A stretch of 64,000 nt of DNA from Oscillospiraceae bacterium (GTDB taxonomy: Bacteria; Bacillota; Clostridia; Oscillospirales; Oscillospiraceae): positions 62,001 to 126,000 of the forward strand of contig SVKK01000002.1 in assembly GCA_015068425.1 (NCBI GenBank), given 5' to 3'. The notes below the pieces were generated by a model. The model had not been told where the DNA came from and did no database searches. It saw only the letters and a list, made by a program, of their open reading frames with translations. The position numbers were made by a program, and so were the translations under genes. This document shows, one piece after another, positions 20,524-30,245 of the stretch. Position 1 is the first letter of the stretch, and every line of letters begins with the position of its first letter.

Positions 20524-22773
20524 ATGCCGGAATTATATGCGAAGGTTGCAGTTTCCGAGCTTACATATTGGCTGGATAAGCCATATGATTATCTTGTTCC
20601 CGACTCTATGCAAAGCTCCCTTAAGCCCGGGATGAGGGTATATGTGCCCTTTTCAAGGGGAAATCGCCGTGCAGAGGGTATAGTTCTCTCGTTATCTGAT
20701 AAGTGCAATTATGAAAAGACGAAAGCAATAATTTCTCTTTTGGATGATGAGCCCGTTTTAACACCTGAACAGCTGAAATTGGCTTTTTGGATGCGTGAAC
20801 GTTTTTTTTGCACAGTTTATGAGGCTGTAAGAGCAATTTTGCCTGCAGGTCTTTGGTTTTCCGGCGATGGAAAACGAAAGGCCAAGGACAAGATGACGCA
20901 GTTCATTCGCCTTTGCGTCAGTGGCGAGGAAGCTTATGAACTTGCTCAGCTGAAACGACGCAAAGCTCCCCAGCAGGCGGCTGTGCTTAGCCTTCTTTCA
21001 GCGGTTTATGAGGGCGAAATAAGCGAGGTAAGAACGCTTTCAGGGGCTTCGAGACAAAGCCTGAAGGCTCTCGTAGAGGCAGGTTTTGCGGAGTTTTTCT
21101 ATAAGGAAAGCTTCCGCCGTCCTTCTTTTAAGCAAGGAAGGAGACAGCCTCTTCCGGAACTTGATGCAAGTCAGAGCAGCGCATTTTTAGGACTTTCCGA
21201 ACTTTGTGATAAGAATGAAGCGTTGGGCGCCTTGCTTTTTGGTGTTACCGGAAGCGGAAAAACATCGGTTTACATAAAACTGATCGATTATGTTCTTAGC
21301 AAGGGCAGAGCAGTTATCATGCTTGTTCCGGAAATTGCGCTTACGCCTCAGATGCTTGAAACATTTTCCTCATATTTTGGGGATAACATCGCAGTTTTGC
21401 ATTCTTCACTTTCTGTTGCGGAACGTTATGATGAGTGGAAGAGGGTAAAAAGGGGAGATGCAAAGCTTGTCATCGGAACCCGAAGCGCTATTTTTGCACC
21501 TGCTGAAAATGTTGGCCTTATAATTATTGATGAGGAGCAGGAAGACACCTATAAATCGGAATCTGCGCCTCGTTATCATGCAAGAGATGTTGCTAAGTTT
21601 CGCTGCAATGAGGACAAGGCACTTCTTCTTTTGGGAAGCGCAACACCTGATATTTGCAGCATGCACGCTGCGGACACCGGACACTATTCTTTTTTTGCAC
21701 TTCCTGAGCGCTATAATAAAATGGCCCTGCCTGAGGTCAAAATAGTTGATATGAAGCGCGAGCTTCGCCGTGGCAACGACAGTTGCATAAGCTCCTTCCT
21801 TAAAGAGGAACTCCAAAATAATATTGATAAAGGGGAGCAAAGCATTCTTTTTATCAATAGACGCGGAACGAGCAAGCTCATAAGCTGCGGTGACTGCGGC
21901 TACATTTATAAATGTCCACACTGCAGTGTCAGTCTCACATATCACGCGGGCATTAACAAACTCCAATGCCATTATTGTGGATATTCCCAGAGAGTTGCCG
22001 AAATATGTCCTGACTGCGGCGGAGAACTCCTCTTCACGGGAGACGGAACAGAAAGAATAGAACAGCAGCTTTCCCAGTTGTTTCCCGGTGTGGAGACAAT
22101 AAGGGTAGATGCTGACACTGTTATTTCCGCGGGAAGTCATGAAGCACTTCTCAGCCGGTTCAGGGATGAAAATATCCCAATAATGATTGGCACCCAGATG
22201 GTTACAAAGGGTCTAAATTTTGAAAATGTTACTCTTGTTGGAGTTTTGAGCGCAGATCAGAGTCTCTACTGCGGTGATTACCGGGCTGCGGAAAGAACTT
22301 TTTCTCTTATAACCCAGGTAGTTGGAAGAAGCGGAAGAGCTTCAAGACCGGGAAGAGCAATTATTCAAACTTTTACACCTGAAAACCAGGTAATCAGCTT
22401 TGCCGCGAAACAGGATTATAATGCTTTTTATAAGCAGGAAATTGATCTGCGCAGAGTTCAAAAATGTCCCCCGTTTACCCAAATTATTTCTTTGACCGTA
22501 ACTGGAAACGATGAGCATTTTGTACTTCGCTGCTGCGGTGAAATTAAAAAGCTTTTGCACCATGCATTGGGCAAAAGGCTTAACACGGATATTTTGGGAC
22601 CAGCGCCATATCCGGTAGTCAGAGTTGCGGGAAAATACAGGTATAAACTTATTTTGAGATGCCTGCCGGACAGAGAAGTTCGCTCGGCGGTATCAAAAAT
22701 TCTTGTTCACAGCAATACACAGAAAGAATTTCGCGGAGTTTCGGTTTATGCCGATATGAATCCGTTGACGTAA
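20524..22773 (+). CDS. priA: Primosomal protein N' (replication restart helicase)
   Basis: 'LLFGVTGSGKTSVYIKLI', 'IIDEEQEDTYKSE', paired CxxC zinc motifs 'CGDCGYIYKCPHC..CHYCGY..CPDCGG'. Confidence 0.96.
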   Translation: MPELYAKVAVSELTYWLDKPYDYLVPDSMQSSLKPGMRVYVPFSRGNRRAEGIVLSLSDKCNYEKTKAIISLLDDEPVLTPEQLKLAFWMRERFFCTVYEAVRAILPAGLWFSGDGKRKAKDKMTQFIRLCVSGEEAYELAQLKRRKAPQQAAVLSLLSAVYEGEISEVRTLSGASRQSLKALVEAGFAEFFYKESFRRPSFKQGRRQPLPELDASQSSAFLGLSELCDKNEALGALLFGVTGSGKTSVYIKLIDYVLSKGRAVIMLVPEIALTPQMLETFSSYFGDNIAVLHSSLSVAERYDEWKRVKRGDAKLVIGTRSAIFAPAENVGLIIIDEEQEDTYKSESAPRYHARDVAKFRCNEDKALLLLGSATPDICSMHAADTGHYSFFALPERYNKMALPEVKIVDMKRELRRGNDSCISSFLKEELQNNIDKGEQSILFINRRGTSKLISCGDCGYIYKCPHCSVSLTYHAGINKLQCHYCGYSQRVAEICPDCGGELLFTGDGTERIEQQLSQLFPGVETIRVDADTVISAGSHEALLSRFRDENIPIMIGTQMVTKGLNFENVTLVGVLSADQSLYCGDYRAAERTFSLITQVVGRSGRASRPGRAIIQTFTPENQVISFAAKQDYNAFYKQEIDLRRVQKCPPFTQIISLTVTGNDEHFVLRCCGEIKKLLHHALGKRLNTDILGPAPYPVVRVAGKYRYKLILRCLPDREVRSAVSKILVHSNTQKEFRGVSVYADMNPLT

Positions 22774-22783
22774 GGAGATTATT

Positions 22784-23296
22784 ATGGCACTGAGAACAAT
22801 AGTGGAAAAAGGTGAACGCTGCCTTGAAAAGCGCTGCCGCAGCGTTGTTAACTTCGATGAAAGACTCCATATTCTTCTTGATGATATGGGTGATACTCTT
22901 ATTCAAAGCGGCGGTGTTGGTCTTGCAGCACCTCAGGTTGGCATTCTTCGTCGTGCAGTTCTGGTTCTTGAAACCAATGTTGCTGAGGGCGAGAATGAAT
23001 ACGTTATAGAGCTTATCAATCCTGAAATTATTGAAACCTCCGGTGAGCAGACCGGACCCGAGGGATGCCTTAGTGTTCCCGGTGTTTTTGGCCTTGTTAC
23101 TCGTCCGGAGTACGTTAAGGTTAGAGCTCAGGATAGATTTGGTGAATTCTTTGAAGTTGAGGGAACAGGTCTCACCGCACGCTGCTTCTGCCATGAAATA
23201 GACCATCTTGATGGCCGTCTCTTTGTTGATATTGCCGACCATATTATGGATGATGAGGAACTCAAGGCTTATTATGGCGCTGGAGAGGATGAATAA
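22784..23296 (+). CDS. def: Peptide deformylase
   Basis: 'GVGLAAPQVG', 'EGCLSVPG', 'CHEIDHLDGRLFVD'. Confidence 0.96.
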   Translation: MALRTIVEKGERCLEKRCRSVVNFDERLHILLDDMGDTLIQSGGVGLAAPQVGILRRAVLVLETNVAEGENEYVIELINPEIIETSGEQTGPEGCLSVPGVFGLVTRPEYVKVRAQDRFGEFFEVEGTGLTARCFCHEIDHLDGRLFVDIADHIMDDEELKAYYGAGEDE

Positions 23297-23297
23297 A

Positions 23298-24215
23298 ATG
23301 CGGGTAGTTTTTATGGGTACGCCGGATTTTGCCGCTGCGTCACTTAAAAAACTTCTTGATGAATCATATAATGTTGTCGGTGTGTTTACTCAGCCTGACA
23401 AGCCCAAAGGAAGGGGAATGAACCTGGCTTTTTCGCCGGTTAAGGAGCTTGCTCTTGAAGCAGGAATTCCTGTTTTTCAGCCTGAGAAAATGCGTGACGG
23501 AACAGCTCTTGAGATGCTTCGTTCTCTAAAGCCGGATGTTGCTGTTGTTGTGGCTTACGGCAGAATTCTTCCGGACGATATGCTTGCAGTACCGCGTCTC
23601 GGATGCATCAATGTTCACGGCTCGCTTCTCCCTGCATACCGGGGCAGTGCACCTATACAGTGGGCTGTTCTGAACGGAGACAAAATCACTGGTGTTACTA
23701 CAATGTTTATGGCCAGTGAGCTGGATGCGGGAGATATAATTTATACCTCCGAGACCGAAATCGGTGAGAAAGAAACATCGGGAGAGCTCTTTAACAGACT
23801 TATGGATATGGGTGCTGAGCTTCTCCACAAGACTCTGACAGACCTTGAAAAGGGTGTTGCGCCTCGCACTCCGCAAAACCATAGTATTGCTACATTTACC
23901 AAGCAGCTGGATAAGTCCTTCAGTCCTATTGACTGGACACGGAGTACCCGTGAGATAAGCAAATGGATATACGGTCTCCAACCATGGCCAACTGCCACAT
24001 TTGAAATTGAAGGCAAGGTTTTTAAGGCCTATGCCTGCGAATATACCGAAAATAATACCTCCGAAGCTCCGGGCAAAATAGTTTCCGCCGGAAAGAGCGG
24101 CATTGAATTTGCGTGTGGAGACGGAAAAACTCTTTTAATTACCGAGCTTCAGGCCCCGGGTAAAAAACGAATGAAAGCGTCGGATTACCTTCTTGGTCAT
24201 CCTATAAAGGTGTAA
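23298..24215 (+). CDS. fmt: Methionyl-tRNA formyltransferase
   Basis: 'MRVVFMGTPDFAAASLKKLL', 'NVHGSLLPAYRGSAPIQWAVLNGDKITGVTTM'; start ATG 23298. Confidence 0.96.
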   Translation: MRVVFMGTPDFAAASLKKLLDESYNVVGVFTQPDKPKGRGMNLAFSPVKELALEAGIPVFQPEKMRDGTALEMLRSLKPDVAVVVAYGRILPDDMLAVPRLGCINVHGSLLPAYRGSAPIQWAVLNGDKITGVTTMFMASELDAGDIIYTSETEIGEKETSGELFNRLMDMGAELLHKTLTDLEKGVAPRTPQNHSIATFTKQLDKSFSPIDWTRSTREISKWIYGLQPWPTATFEIEGKVFKAYACEYTENNTSEAPGKIVSAGKSGIEFACGDGKTLLITELQAPGKKRMKASDYLLGHPIKV

Positions 24216-24219
24216 ATAT

Positions 24220-25542
24220 ATGTCGGATGCAAGACTTGCGGCTTTAACTTTTCTCGAAAAATGCCGAAGAGCTAATGCTTGGTCTGATGCTGTGCTGGGC
24301 AGTGTAATGGATAGCGCAAAACTCGACGGCAGAGACAGAGGACTTTGCACTGCAATTTGTTACGGTGTAATGCAGAATTTGCTCTTATTGGATAATGCCG
24401 TTTCTGCTTTTTCATCTGTAAAAGTGAATAAGCTTGAGCCAAAGGTTCTTGACATTCTGCGTATTTCTGCCTATCAGCTGCTTTTTATGGACAGAATTCC
24501 ACCTTCCGCAGCGGTAAACGAGGCGGTTAAGCTCAGCAAAAAGCTGGGATATGCCCGCGCAAGCGGTCTTGTGAATGCTGTGCTGAGAAAGATTTCTGCC
24601 AACAAGGAAAATCTTCTTTTGCCGAAGGGAAATAATAAGGCAGAAACTCTTTCCCTGAGATACAGTCATCCCAAAGCTCTTGTGGAATATTTCATTTCCG
24701 TTCTCGGAGAGGCGGAAACAGAGGAACTTTTGAAGTGCCATAACGGAGAAGTGCCTCTAAGTCTTCAGGTAAATACGCTTAAAACTGAAAGAGATAAGCT
24801 GCTTTCATCCTTTGCGGAGAAAGAGATTGCTGCCGATGCCCATCCGAGCCTTCCGGGCTGCATAATTTTGAAGTCTGCGGGTGCAGTCAGCGCCCTTCCC
24901 GGATTTGGTGAAGGAGAATTCTATGTACAGGATTGCGCGGCCTTTATGGCTGTTCTTGCCGCCGATCCCAAGGCGGGAGAGCGAATTATTGATGTTTGCT
25001 CCGCACCCGGGGGGAAAAGCTTTGCCGCTTCAATTCTATCCGAAGGTAAATCCGAAATAATATCCTGCGATATTCACGATAATAAGCTCAAACGTATAAG
25101 GGATAGTGCTTTAAGGCTCGGTTTTAACAACATTAAAACCATTGCCGTGGATGGCAGAGAGTTCCGTGAGGAATTTGAAGAAGCTTTTGACCTTGTCATT
25201 GCCGATGTGCCCTGCTCAGGACTCGGCGTAATCAGAAAAAAACCGGATATACGTTTCAAGTCTCTTTCGGAATTTGATGCTTTGCCTTCAATCCAAAAGG
25301 GTATACTTGAAAATGTTTCCCGCTATGTAAAGCGGGGAGGAAGAATAATTTATTCCACCTGCACTGTGAGAGAAGAGGAGAACAAGGCACTTGCCGAGGC
25401 TTTCCTCACTGAAAATACTGACTTTGTTGCAGAAGATTTTAATCTTCCCGGTGTCGGCATGTCTGAGAATGGTATGATTCAGCTTTGGCCCCAGCGTCAC
25501 GGAACGGACGGATTTTTTATCGCTAAGTTCAGGAGAAAATAA
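24220..25542 (+). CDS. rsmB: 16S rRNA (cytosine967-C5)-methyltransferase
   Basis: NusB-like N-term; 'DVCSAPGGKSFAASILS', 'ADVPCSGLGVIRKKPDI', 'YSTCTV'. Confidence 0.95.
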   Translation: MSDARLAALTFLEKCRRANAWSDAVLGSVMDSAKLDGRDRGLCTAICYGVMQNLLLLDNAVSAFSSVKVNKLEPKVLDILRISAYQLLFMDRIPPSAAVNEAVKLSKKLGYARASGLVNAVLRKISANKENLLLPKGNNKAETLSLRYSHPKALVEYFISVLGEAETEELLKCHNGEVPLSLQVNTLKTERDKLLSSFAEKEIAADAHPSLPGCIILKSAGAVSALPGFGEGEFYVQDCAAFMAVLAADPKAGERIIDVCSAPGGKSFAASILSEGKSEIISCDIHDNKLKRIRDSALRLGFNNIKTIAVDGREFREEFEEAFDLVIADVPCSGLGVIRKKPDIRFKSLSEFDALPSIQKGILENVSRYVKRGGRIIYSTCTVREEENKALAEAFLTENTDFVAEDFNLPGVGMSENGMIQLWPQRHGTDGFFIAKFRRK

Positions 25543-26591
25543 TGATTGACCTAAAGTCTATGCTGCCTGCAGAGCTTGAGGACTTTCTCAAAGGTCTCGG
25601 TCAGCCAAAATTCAGAGCCAAGCAGCTTTTTTCTTGGCTTTCAAAGGGCGCAACAAGCTTTGAGGAAATGAGCAATATTCCAAAGAGCCTTGGAGAAAAG
25701 CTCTCTGCCGAGTGCTATATCAATTCTTTGAAGCTTTTGAAAAAACAAGTCAGCGCCATTGACGGTACAATTAAATATCTTTGGGAGCTGAGAGATGGAA
25801 ATGCCATCGAAACGGTTCTGATGCGCTATGAGCACGGCAATACTGTATGTATTTCCTCTCAAGTTGGATGCAGACAAGGCTGCGCCTTCTGTGCTTCCAC
25901 AATAGGTGGTCTTGTCCGAAATCTTACTGCGTCCGAAATGCTGGACGAGGTTCTTTTCTCCCAGCTTGACAGTGGGGAGAGAATTAGCAATATTGTTATC
26001 ATGGGGATAGGTGAGCCTCTTGATAACTATGATAATGTCATACGTTTCCTTCGTCTTGTAAACCATCCTGAGGGACTCAATATCGGGATGCGTCACATAT
26101 CCCTTTCCACCTGCGGCCTGATTGAGGGGATGGATGCTCTTGCTGAGGAGGATCTGCAGATAACCCTTGCGGTAAGTCTCCATGCTCCCGATGATGAGAC
26201 ACGCTCAACGCTTATGCCTGCAAACAGACGCTGCGGCGTTGATGAGCTTGTGGCAGCCTGCATTCGCTATTTTGAGCGCACAGGAAGGCGTATAAGCTTT
26301 GAGTACTCGATGATTAATAATGTGAATGACTCCACAGTGCAGGCTGAAAAACTGGCAAAAATCGCCCTTAAAATCGGCGCACATATAAACCTTATTCCTC
26401 TCAACCATGTTGAAGAGAGGGAATTTGCTCCTTCAAGCAAAGAAAATCTGCGCTCTTTCTGCCGCGTACTTGAATCGAAGGGAGCTAATTACACCATTCG
26501 CAGAAAGCTTGGCGGCGATGTTGATGCCTCCTGCGGTCAGCTTAGAAGGAAGAGAGAAAAAGCGCAAATGCGAGGTGAAGAGCTAAAATGA
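25542..26591 (+). CDS. rlmN: 23S rRNA (adenine2503-C2)-methyltransferase (radical SAM)
   Basis: 'SSQVGCRQGCAFCASTIGGLVRNLTASEMLDEV', 'GIGEPLDNYDNV'. Confidence 0.96.
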   Translation: MIDLKSMLPAELEDFLKGLGQPKFRAKQLFSWLSKGATSFEEMSNIPKSLGEKLSAECYINSLKLLKKQVSAIDGTIKYLWELRDGNAIETVLMRYEHGNTVCISSQVGCRQGCAFCASTIGGLVRNLTASEMLDEVLFSQLDSGERISNIVIMGIGEPLDNYDNVIRFLRLVNHPEGLNIGMRHISLSTCGLIEGMDALAEEDLQITLAVSLHAPDDETRSTLMPANRRCGVDELVAACIRYFERTGRRISFEYSMINNVNDSTVQAEKLAKIALKIGAHINLIPLNHVEEREFAPSSKENLRSFCRVLESKGANYTIRRKLGGDVDASCGQLRRKREKAQMRGEELK

Positions 26592-27322
26592 ATGCTTTTG
26601 GAATTACAGATCGCGGAGTTGTCCGCAAGGAAAATCAGGACACATTCCGCTATGAGCTTATTGCAAAGGATGAAATTCTGTGCGCTGTTCTTTGCGACGG
26701 AATGGGAGGCGCTCAGGCCGGTTCTCTTGCAAGTACAATTGCCTCGGACACTTTTATGTCCCACGCAGCGTATTCTTTGGATTCCACCTCCGATGCCTCG
26801 GATATGCAGAGAATTTTGGTTGAAGCTGTCAATTATGCCAATATTAAAGTTTATGACCGTTCATTTGCTGATTTCAGCTGTATGGGTATGGGATGTACTC
26901 TTGTTGCGGTTCTTATAAACAGTAAGCGCTGCCTTATTGCAAATGTTGGTGATAGCCGGGCATACTTGATAAATAAAGCTAATATTCAGCAGATAAGCAG
27001 AGATCATTCTCTTGTTGAGGAGCTTCTTGCTAAAGGAAAGATTAAGCCTGAACAAGTTAAAAATCATCCTCAGAAGAATATAATCACAAGGGCTATAGGC
27101 GTTGAAGCATCCGTTAAATGTGATGTTTTCGATATAAAATTCACGGCGGGAAGCAGAATTCTTCTTTGCTCGGACGGATTGTCCAATGTTTTGTCAGATA
27201 AAGAAATACTTACAATATCGCAGGAAAATCCTGATGTGGAAAGCGCCTGCAAACAGATGCTCAATCTTGCATTACGAAGAGGAGCACCTGATAACGTAAC
27301 AGTATTTATTGCTCAAAGATGA
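26588..27322 (+). CDS. prpC: PP2C-family Ser/Thr phosphatase
   Basis: 'ITDRGVVRKENQD', 'LCDGMGGAQAGSLAS', 'NVGDSRAYLI', 'LLCSDGLSNVL'. Confidence 0.95.
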   Translation: MNAFGITDRGVVRKENQDTFRYELIAKDEILCAVLCDGMGGAQAGSLASTIASDTFMSHAAYSLDSTSDASDMQRILVEAVNYANIKVYDRSFADFSCMGMGCTLVAVLINSKRCLIANVGDSRAYLINKANIQQISRDHSLVEELLAKGKIKPEQVKNHPQKNIITRAIGVEASVKCDVFDIKFTAGSRILLCSDGLSNVLSDKEILTISQENPDVESACKQMLNLALRRGAPDNVTVFIAQR

Positions 27323-27334
27323 GGAGGTATTGAA

Positions 27335-29092
27335 ATGGACGAAAATGCAAATAAATACCTCGGCATGAGGCTGGATAACCGATATGAAATCCAGCAGGTG
27401 ATAGGAAAGGGTGGTATGGCCTATGTTTTTAAGGCTCGCTGCCATCTTCTTAACCGTAATGTCGCAATTAAAATGCTTCGTGAGGATATGGCTCACGATG
27501 AAAGCTTCAGAGAAAACTTCAAAAGAGAGGCTCAGGCTGTTGCTATGCTCTCTCACCCCAATATCGTTTCCATCTATGACGTCAGTCGCAACCCGGAATT
27601 GGACTATATCATTATGGAGCTTATTGAGGGCGTCACCCTTAAGATTTATATGAAAACCAAGGGCATCCTCAGCTGCAAGGAGAGCGTTCATTTTCTGAAC
27701 CAGATTGCCAAGGCGCTCAGCCATGCCCACGCAAAGGGCATAGTTCACAGAGATATCAAGCCTCAGAATATCATGATTGGCATGGATGGAGCCGTAAAGG
27801 TAGCAGACTTTGGTATCGCGCATCTTGAAAACGCAAATGCTCCCGATAATTCTGCGGTTGGAAGCGTCCATTATATTTCTCCTGAGCAGGCGAAGGGACA
27901 AAATGTTGATGCAAGAAGCGACATTTATTCTCTTGGCGTTATGATGTATGAAATGCTCACCGGCAAGCTTCCTTATACCGGTGAAACTGCCGAGGCTGTT
28001 GCGCTTCAGCATGTTTCATCTGTTCCCAGATCTCTCAGAGAAATTAATAGCGATATTCCCGAAGAACTTGAGGCCATAACCCTTAAGGCGATGAATGCCG
28101 ATATTAACCTGAGATATCAGACTATTGATGAATTTATAAATGATTTGAATGAGTATCGTCTTGCCAACACAAGTTCTCTTCCAATCATCAATGCTAATAA
28201 AGAAGATACTCCTTCAGAAGAAGCAGCTCCCCAACATCCAATTCCTCAGAATGTTCGTCCCTTGCGCCGCAGCGGGGAAATGAGCAAGGAGAGCTTCGCG
28301 CGTCGAAGGAGAAGAGCAAATACGGTCAGCACGCTTCTGGGTATAGGAATTGTGCTTATTGTTGCAGTTGCTCTTTTTGTATGGCTCTGGGATTATTGGC
28401 TTGGCGGATTATTTGCAGAACCTGAACGCGTAGATATTCCGGATTTTGTCGGACGTCAATATGAAGAGGTTATTAACACACGCGAGTATCGCAATTTGTT
28501 TGTTTTTGTTCCCACATATGATGTGAATTCTGAGGCAAACGAGGGCGAAATAATCAGCCAGCATCCCGATCCTCATAAGAGCATTATGAGAGATGAGGAC
28601 GGAATTGAAATTGAGCTTGTTGTCAGTGCCGGAATTCAGCTTTTAAAGGTTCCTGATGTAGCGAATAAAGAGTATCATGAAGCGGTTCTCGAAATTCAGA
28701 AAATGGGATTTGTACCTGAATGCGTATATGAACTCAGCGCCGATATTACTGAAGATTATGTTATTTCCACAAGCCCTGAAGCAGGAGACACTCTTCCGAT
28801 GGGAAGCAAGATCTATATCACAATTTCTATAGGTCCTGATGTAAAAACGCTCCAGATGCCCAATCTGGTAGGCCTTTCCCGCCACACCGCCGTCAGCAAG
28901 GTGGAAAGCAGCCGTCTCACTCTTGGAACAATCACCTATGTTGATGATGATATGCCGGCCGGTACAGTTATCTGGCAGAGTATTCCGGCATATACCACTG
29001 TCAATGAACACGATAAGGTATATCTTCAGGTTTCCAACGGTCCAAAAGAAGTTACCGAGGAAGAAACCGAAAGCGAAGATGACGGAGGCTGA
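27335..29092 (+). CDS. prkC: PASTA-domain Ser/Thr protein kinase
   Basis: 'IGKGGMAYVFKA', 'VHRDIKPQNIMI', 'DFGIAHLENA', TM then three PASTA repeats. Confidence 0.96.
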   Translation: MDENANKYLGMRLDNRYEIQQVIGKGGMAYVFKARCHLLNRNVAIKMLREDMAHDESFRENFKREAQAVAMLSHPNIVSIYDVSRNPELDYIIMELIEGVTLKIYMKTKGILSCKESVHFLNQIAKALSHAHAKGIVHRDIKPQNIMIGMDGAVKVADFGIAHLENANAPDNSAVGSVHYISPEQAKGQNVDARSDIYSLGVMMYEMLTGKLPYTGETAEAVALQHVSSVPRSLREINSDIPEELEAITLKAMNADINLRYQTIDEFINDLNEYRLANTSSLPIINANKEDTPSEEAAPQHPIPQNVRPLRRSGEMSKESFARRRRRANTVSTLLGIGIVLIVAVALFVWLWDYWLGGLFAEPERVDIPDFVGRQYEEVINTREYRNLFVFVPTYDVNSEANEGEIISQHPDPHKSIMRDEDGIEIELVVSAGIQLLKVPDVANKEYHEAVLEIQKMGFVPECVYELSADITEDYVISTSPEAGDTLPMGSKIYITISIGPDVKTLQMPNLVGLSRHTAVSKVESSRLTLGTITYVDDDMPAGTVIWQSIPAYTTVNEHDKVYLQVSNGPKEVTEEETESEDDGG

Positions 29093-29094
29093 TA

Positions 29095-29976
29095 ATGCCA
29101 AGGGGACTTATAGTTAAAGCATTAAGCGGTTTTTACTATGTGAAGACCGAAAGCGAGATAGTCTCATGCCGTGCAAGAGGTAAATTTCGTCTGGACGGCG
29201 TTTCCCCCCTCGTCGGAGACTATGTGGAGTTTGATATTACCGACGAAGGAAAAGGCTTTGTAACAAAAATTGAAGAGCGAAAAAATATTTTTGTTCGCCC
29301 GGCAGTTGCAAACGTCGACTATCTGGTGCTGATGTGTGCCAACGTAAATCCGGTTACTGACCCCTTCCTTGTTGACCGGGTTGCTGTTATTGCGGAACAC
29401 GCAGGATGCGGATGTATCATCTGCATTAACAAATGCGATTTGGATCCCGGGGATGAGCTTTTTGAGATTTTCTTATCCACCGGTTACCCTGTAATTCGCA
29501 CAAGCGCTGTTACCGGCGAAGGAGTTGAACAGTTAAAGGAGCTTATTCGCGGAAAAACTGTTGCCTTTGCCGGCAACTCCGGCGTTGGAAAGAGCAGCCT
29601 TCTGAATGTAATAGCTCCCGGGTATAATGTTTCTGTCGGAGAAGTCAGCGAAGCTCTCGGACGTGGACGTCATACCACACGTCACGTGGAACTTTTTGAT
29701 GCAGGGGAAGGCACTATGATAGCCGACACACCCGGCTTTGCCAGTTTTGATTTGACTCAGATGAAACCGATAAGGAAGCAGGAACTTCAGTATGATTTCC
29801 CCGAGTTTCGCCCTTTTATCGGAGGATGCAGATTTTTGGACTGCGCCCATCTGAAAGAACCCGGATGTGCCGTCCTTGAGGCATTGAAGCGGGGAGAGAT
29901 TAACCCCTCCCGCCATAAGAGCTATCAGCGTCTTTATGAAATCTCCGCACAATATAAAGAGTGGGAGAATAAATGA
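29095..29976 (+). CDS. rsgA: Ribosome small-subunit-dependent GTPase A
   Basis: Circularly permuted GTPase 'NKCDLDPGD', 'AGNSGVGKSSLLN', 'DTPGFASFDL', zinc motif 'CRFLDCAHLKEPGCAV'. Confidence 0.96.
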   Translation: MPRGLIVKALSGFYYVKTESEIVSCRARGKFRLDGVSPLVGDYVEFDITDEGKGFVTKIEERKNIFVRPAVANVDYLVLMCANVNPVTDPFLVDRVAVIAEHAGCGCIICINKCDLDPGDELFEIFLSTGYPVIRTSAVTGEGVEQLKELIRGKTVAFAGNSGVGKSSLLNVIAPGYNVSVGEVSEALGRGRHTTRHVELFDAGEGTMIADTPGFASFDLTQMKPIRKQELQYDFPEFRPFIGGCRFLDCAHLKEPGCAVLEALKRGEINPSRHKSYQRLYEISAQYKEWENK

Positions 29977-29979
29977 ACA

Positions 29980-30026
29980 AACACCGTCTTTCCGCATAGT
30001 ATGTAGCGGAGAGGCGGTGTTTTTTT
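29980..30026 (+). terminator. Intrinsic terminator after rsgA
   Basis: aacaccgtctttccgcatagtatgtagcggagaggcggtgtttttt. Confidence 0.85.
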
Positions 30027-30180
30027 GAAGTGCAAAGGTAATGGCGGGCTTGGACCCTTTGGGGTTTTACTGATTGTTTTTGGAATTATGATTATTCTTG
30101 CGCTTGTGCTCCCAAGCGGATTTTGGTGGCTTATGCTTGGCGTTGTATTGATTTTGTTAGGTTTGCGAATTAAGCATTAA
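30025..30180 (+). CDS. Possible 51-aa hydrophobic small protein (TTG start)
   Basis: MKCKGNGGLGPFGVLLIVFGIMIILALVLPSGFWWLMLGVVLILLGLRIKH*; not in the ORF track; no clear RBS because the start overlaps the terminator T-tract. Confidence 0.45.
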   Translation: MKCKGNGGLGPFGVLLIVFGIMIILALVLPSGFWWLMLGVVLILLGLRIKH

Positions 30181-30245
30181 ATGTTCTATTGTTTACAGCC
30201 TGTTCATATGAATTAATGAAATTTAACTGCAAGGAGCTGTAAATA

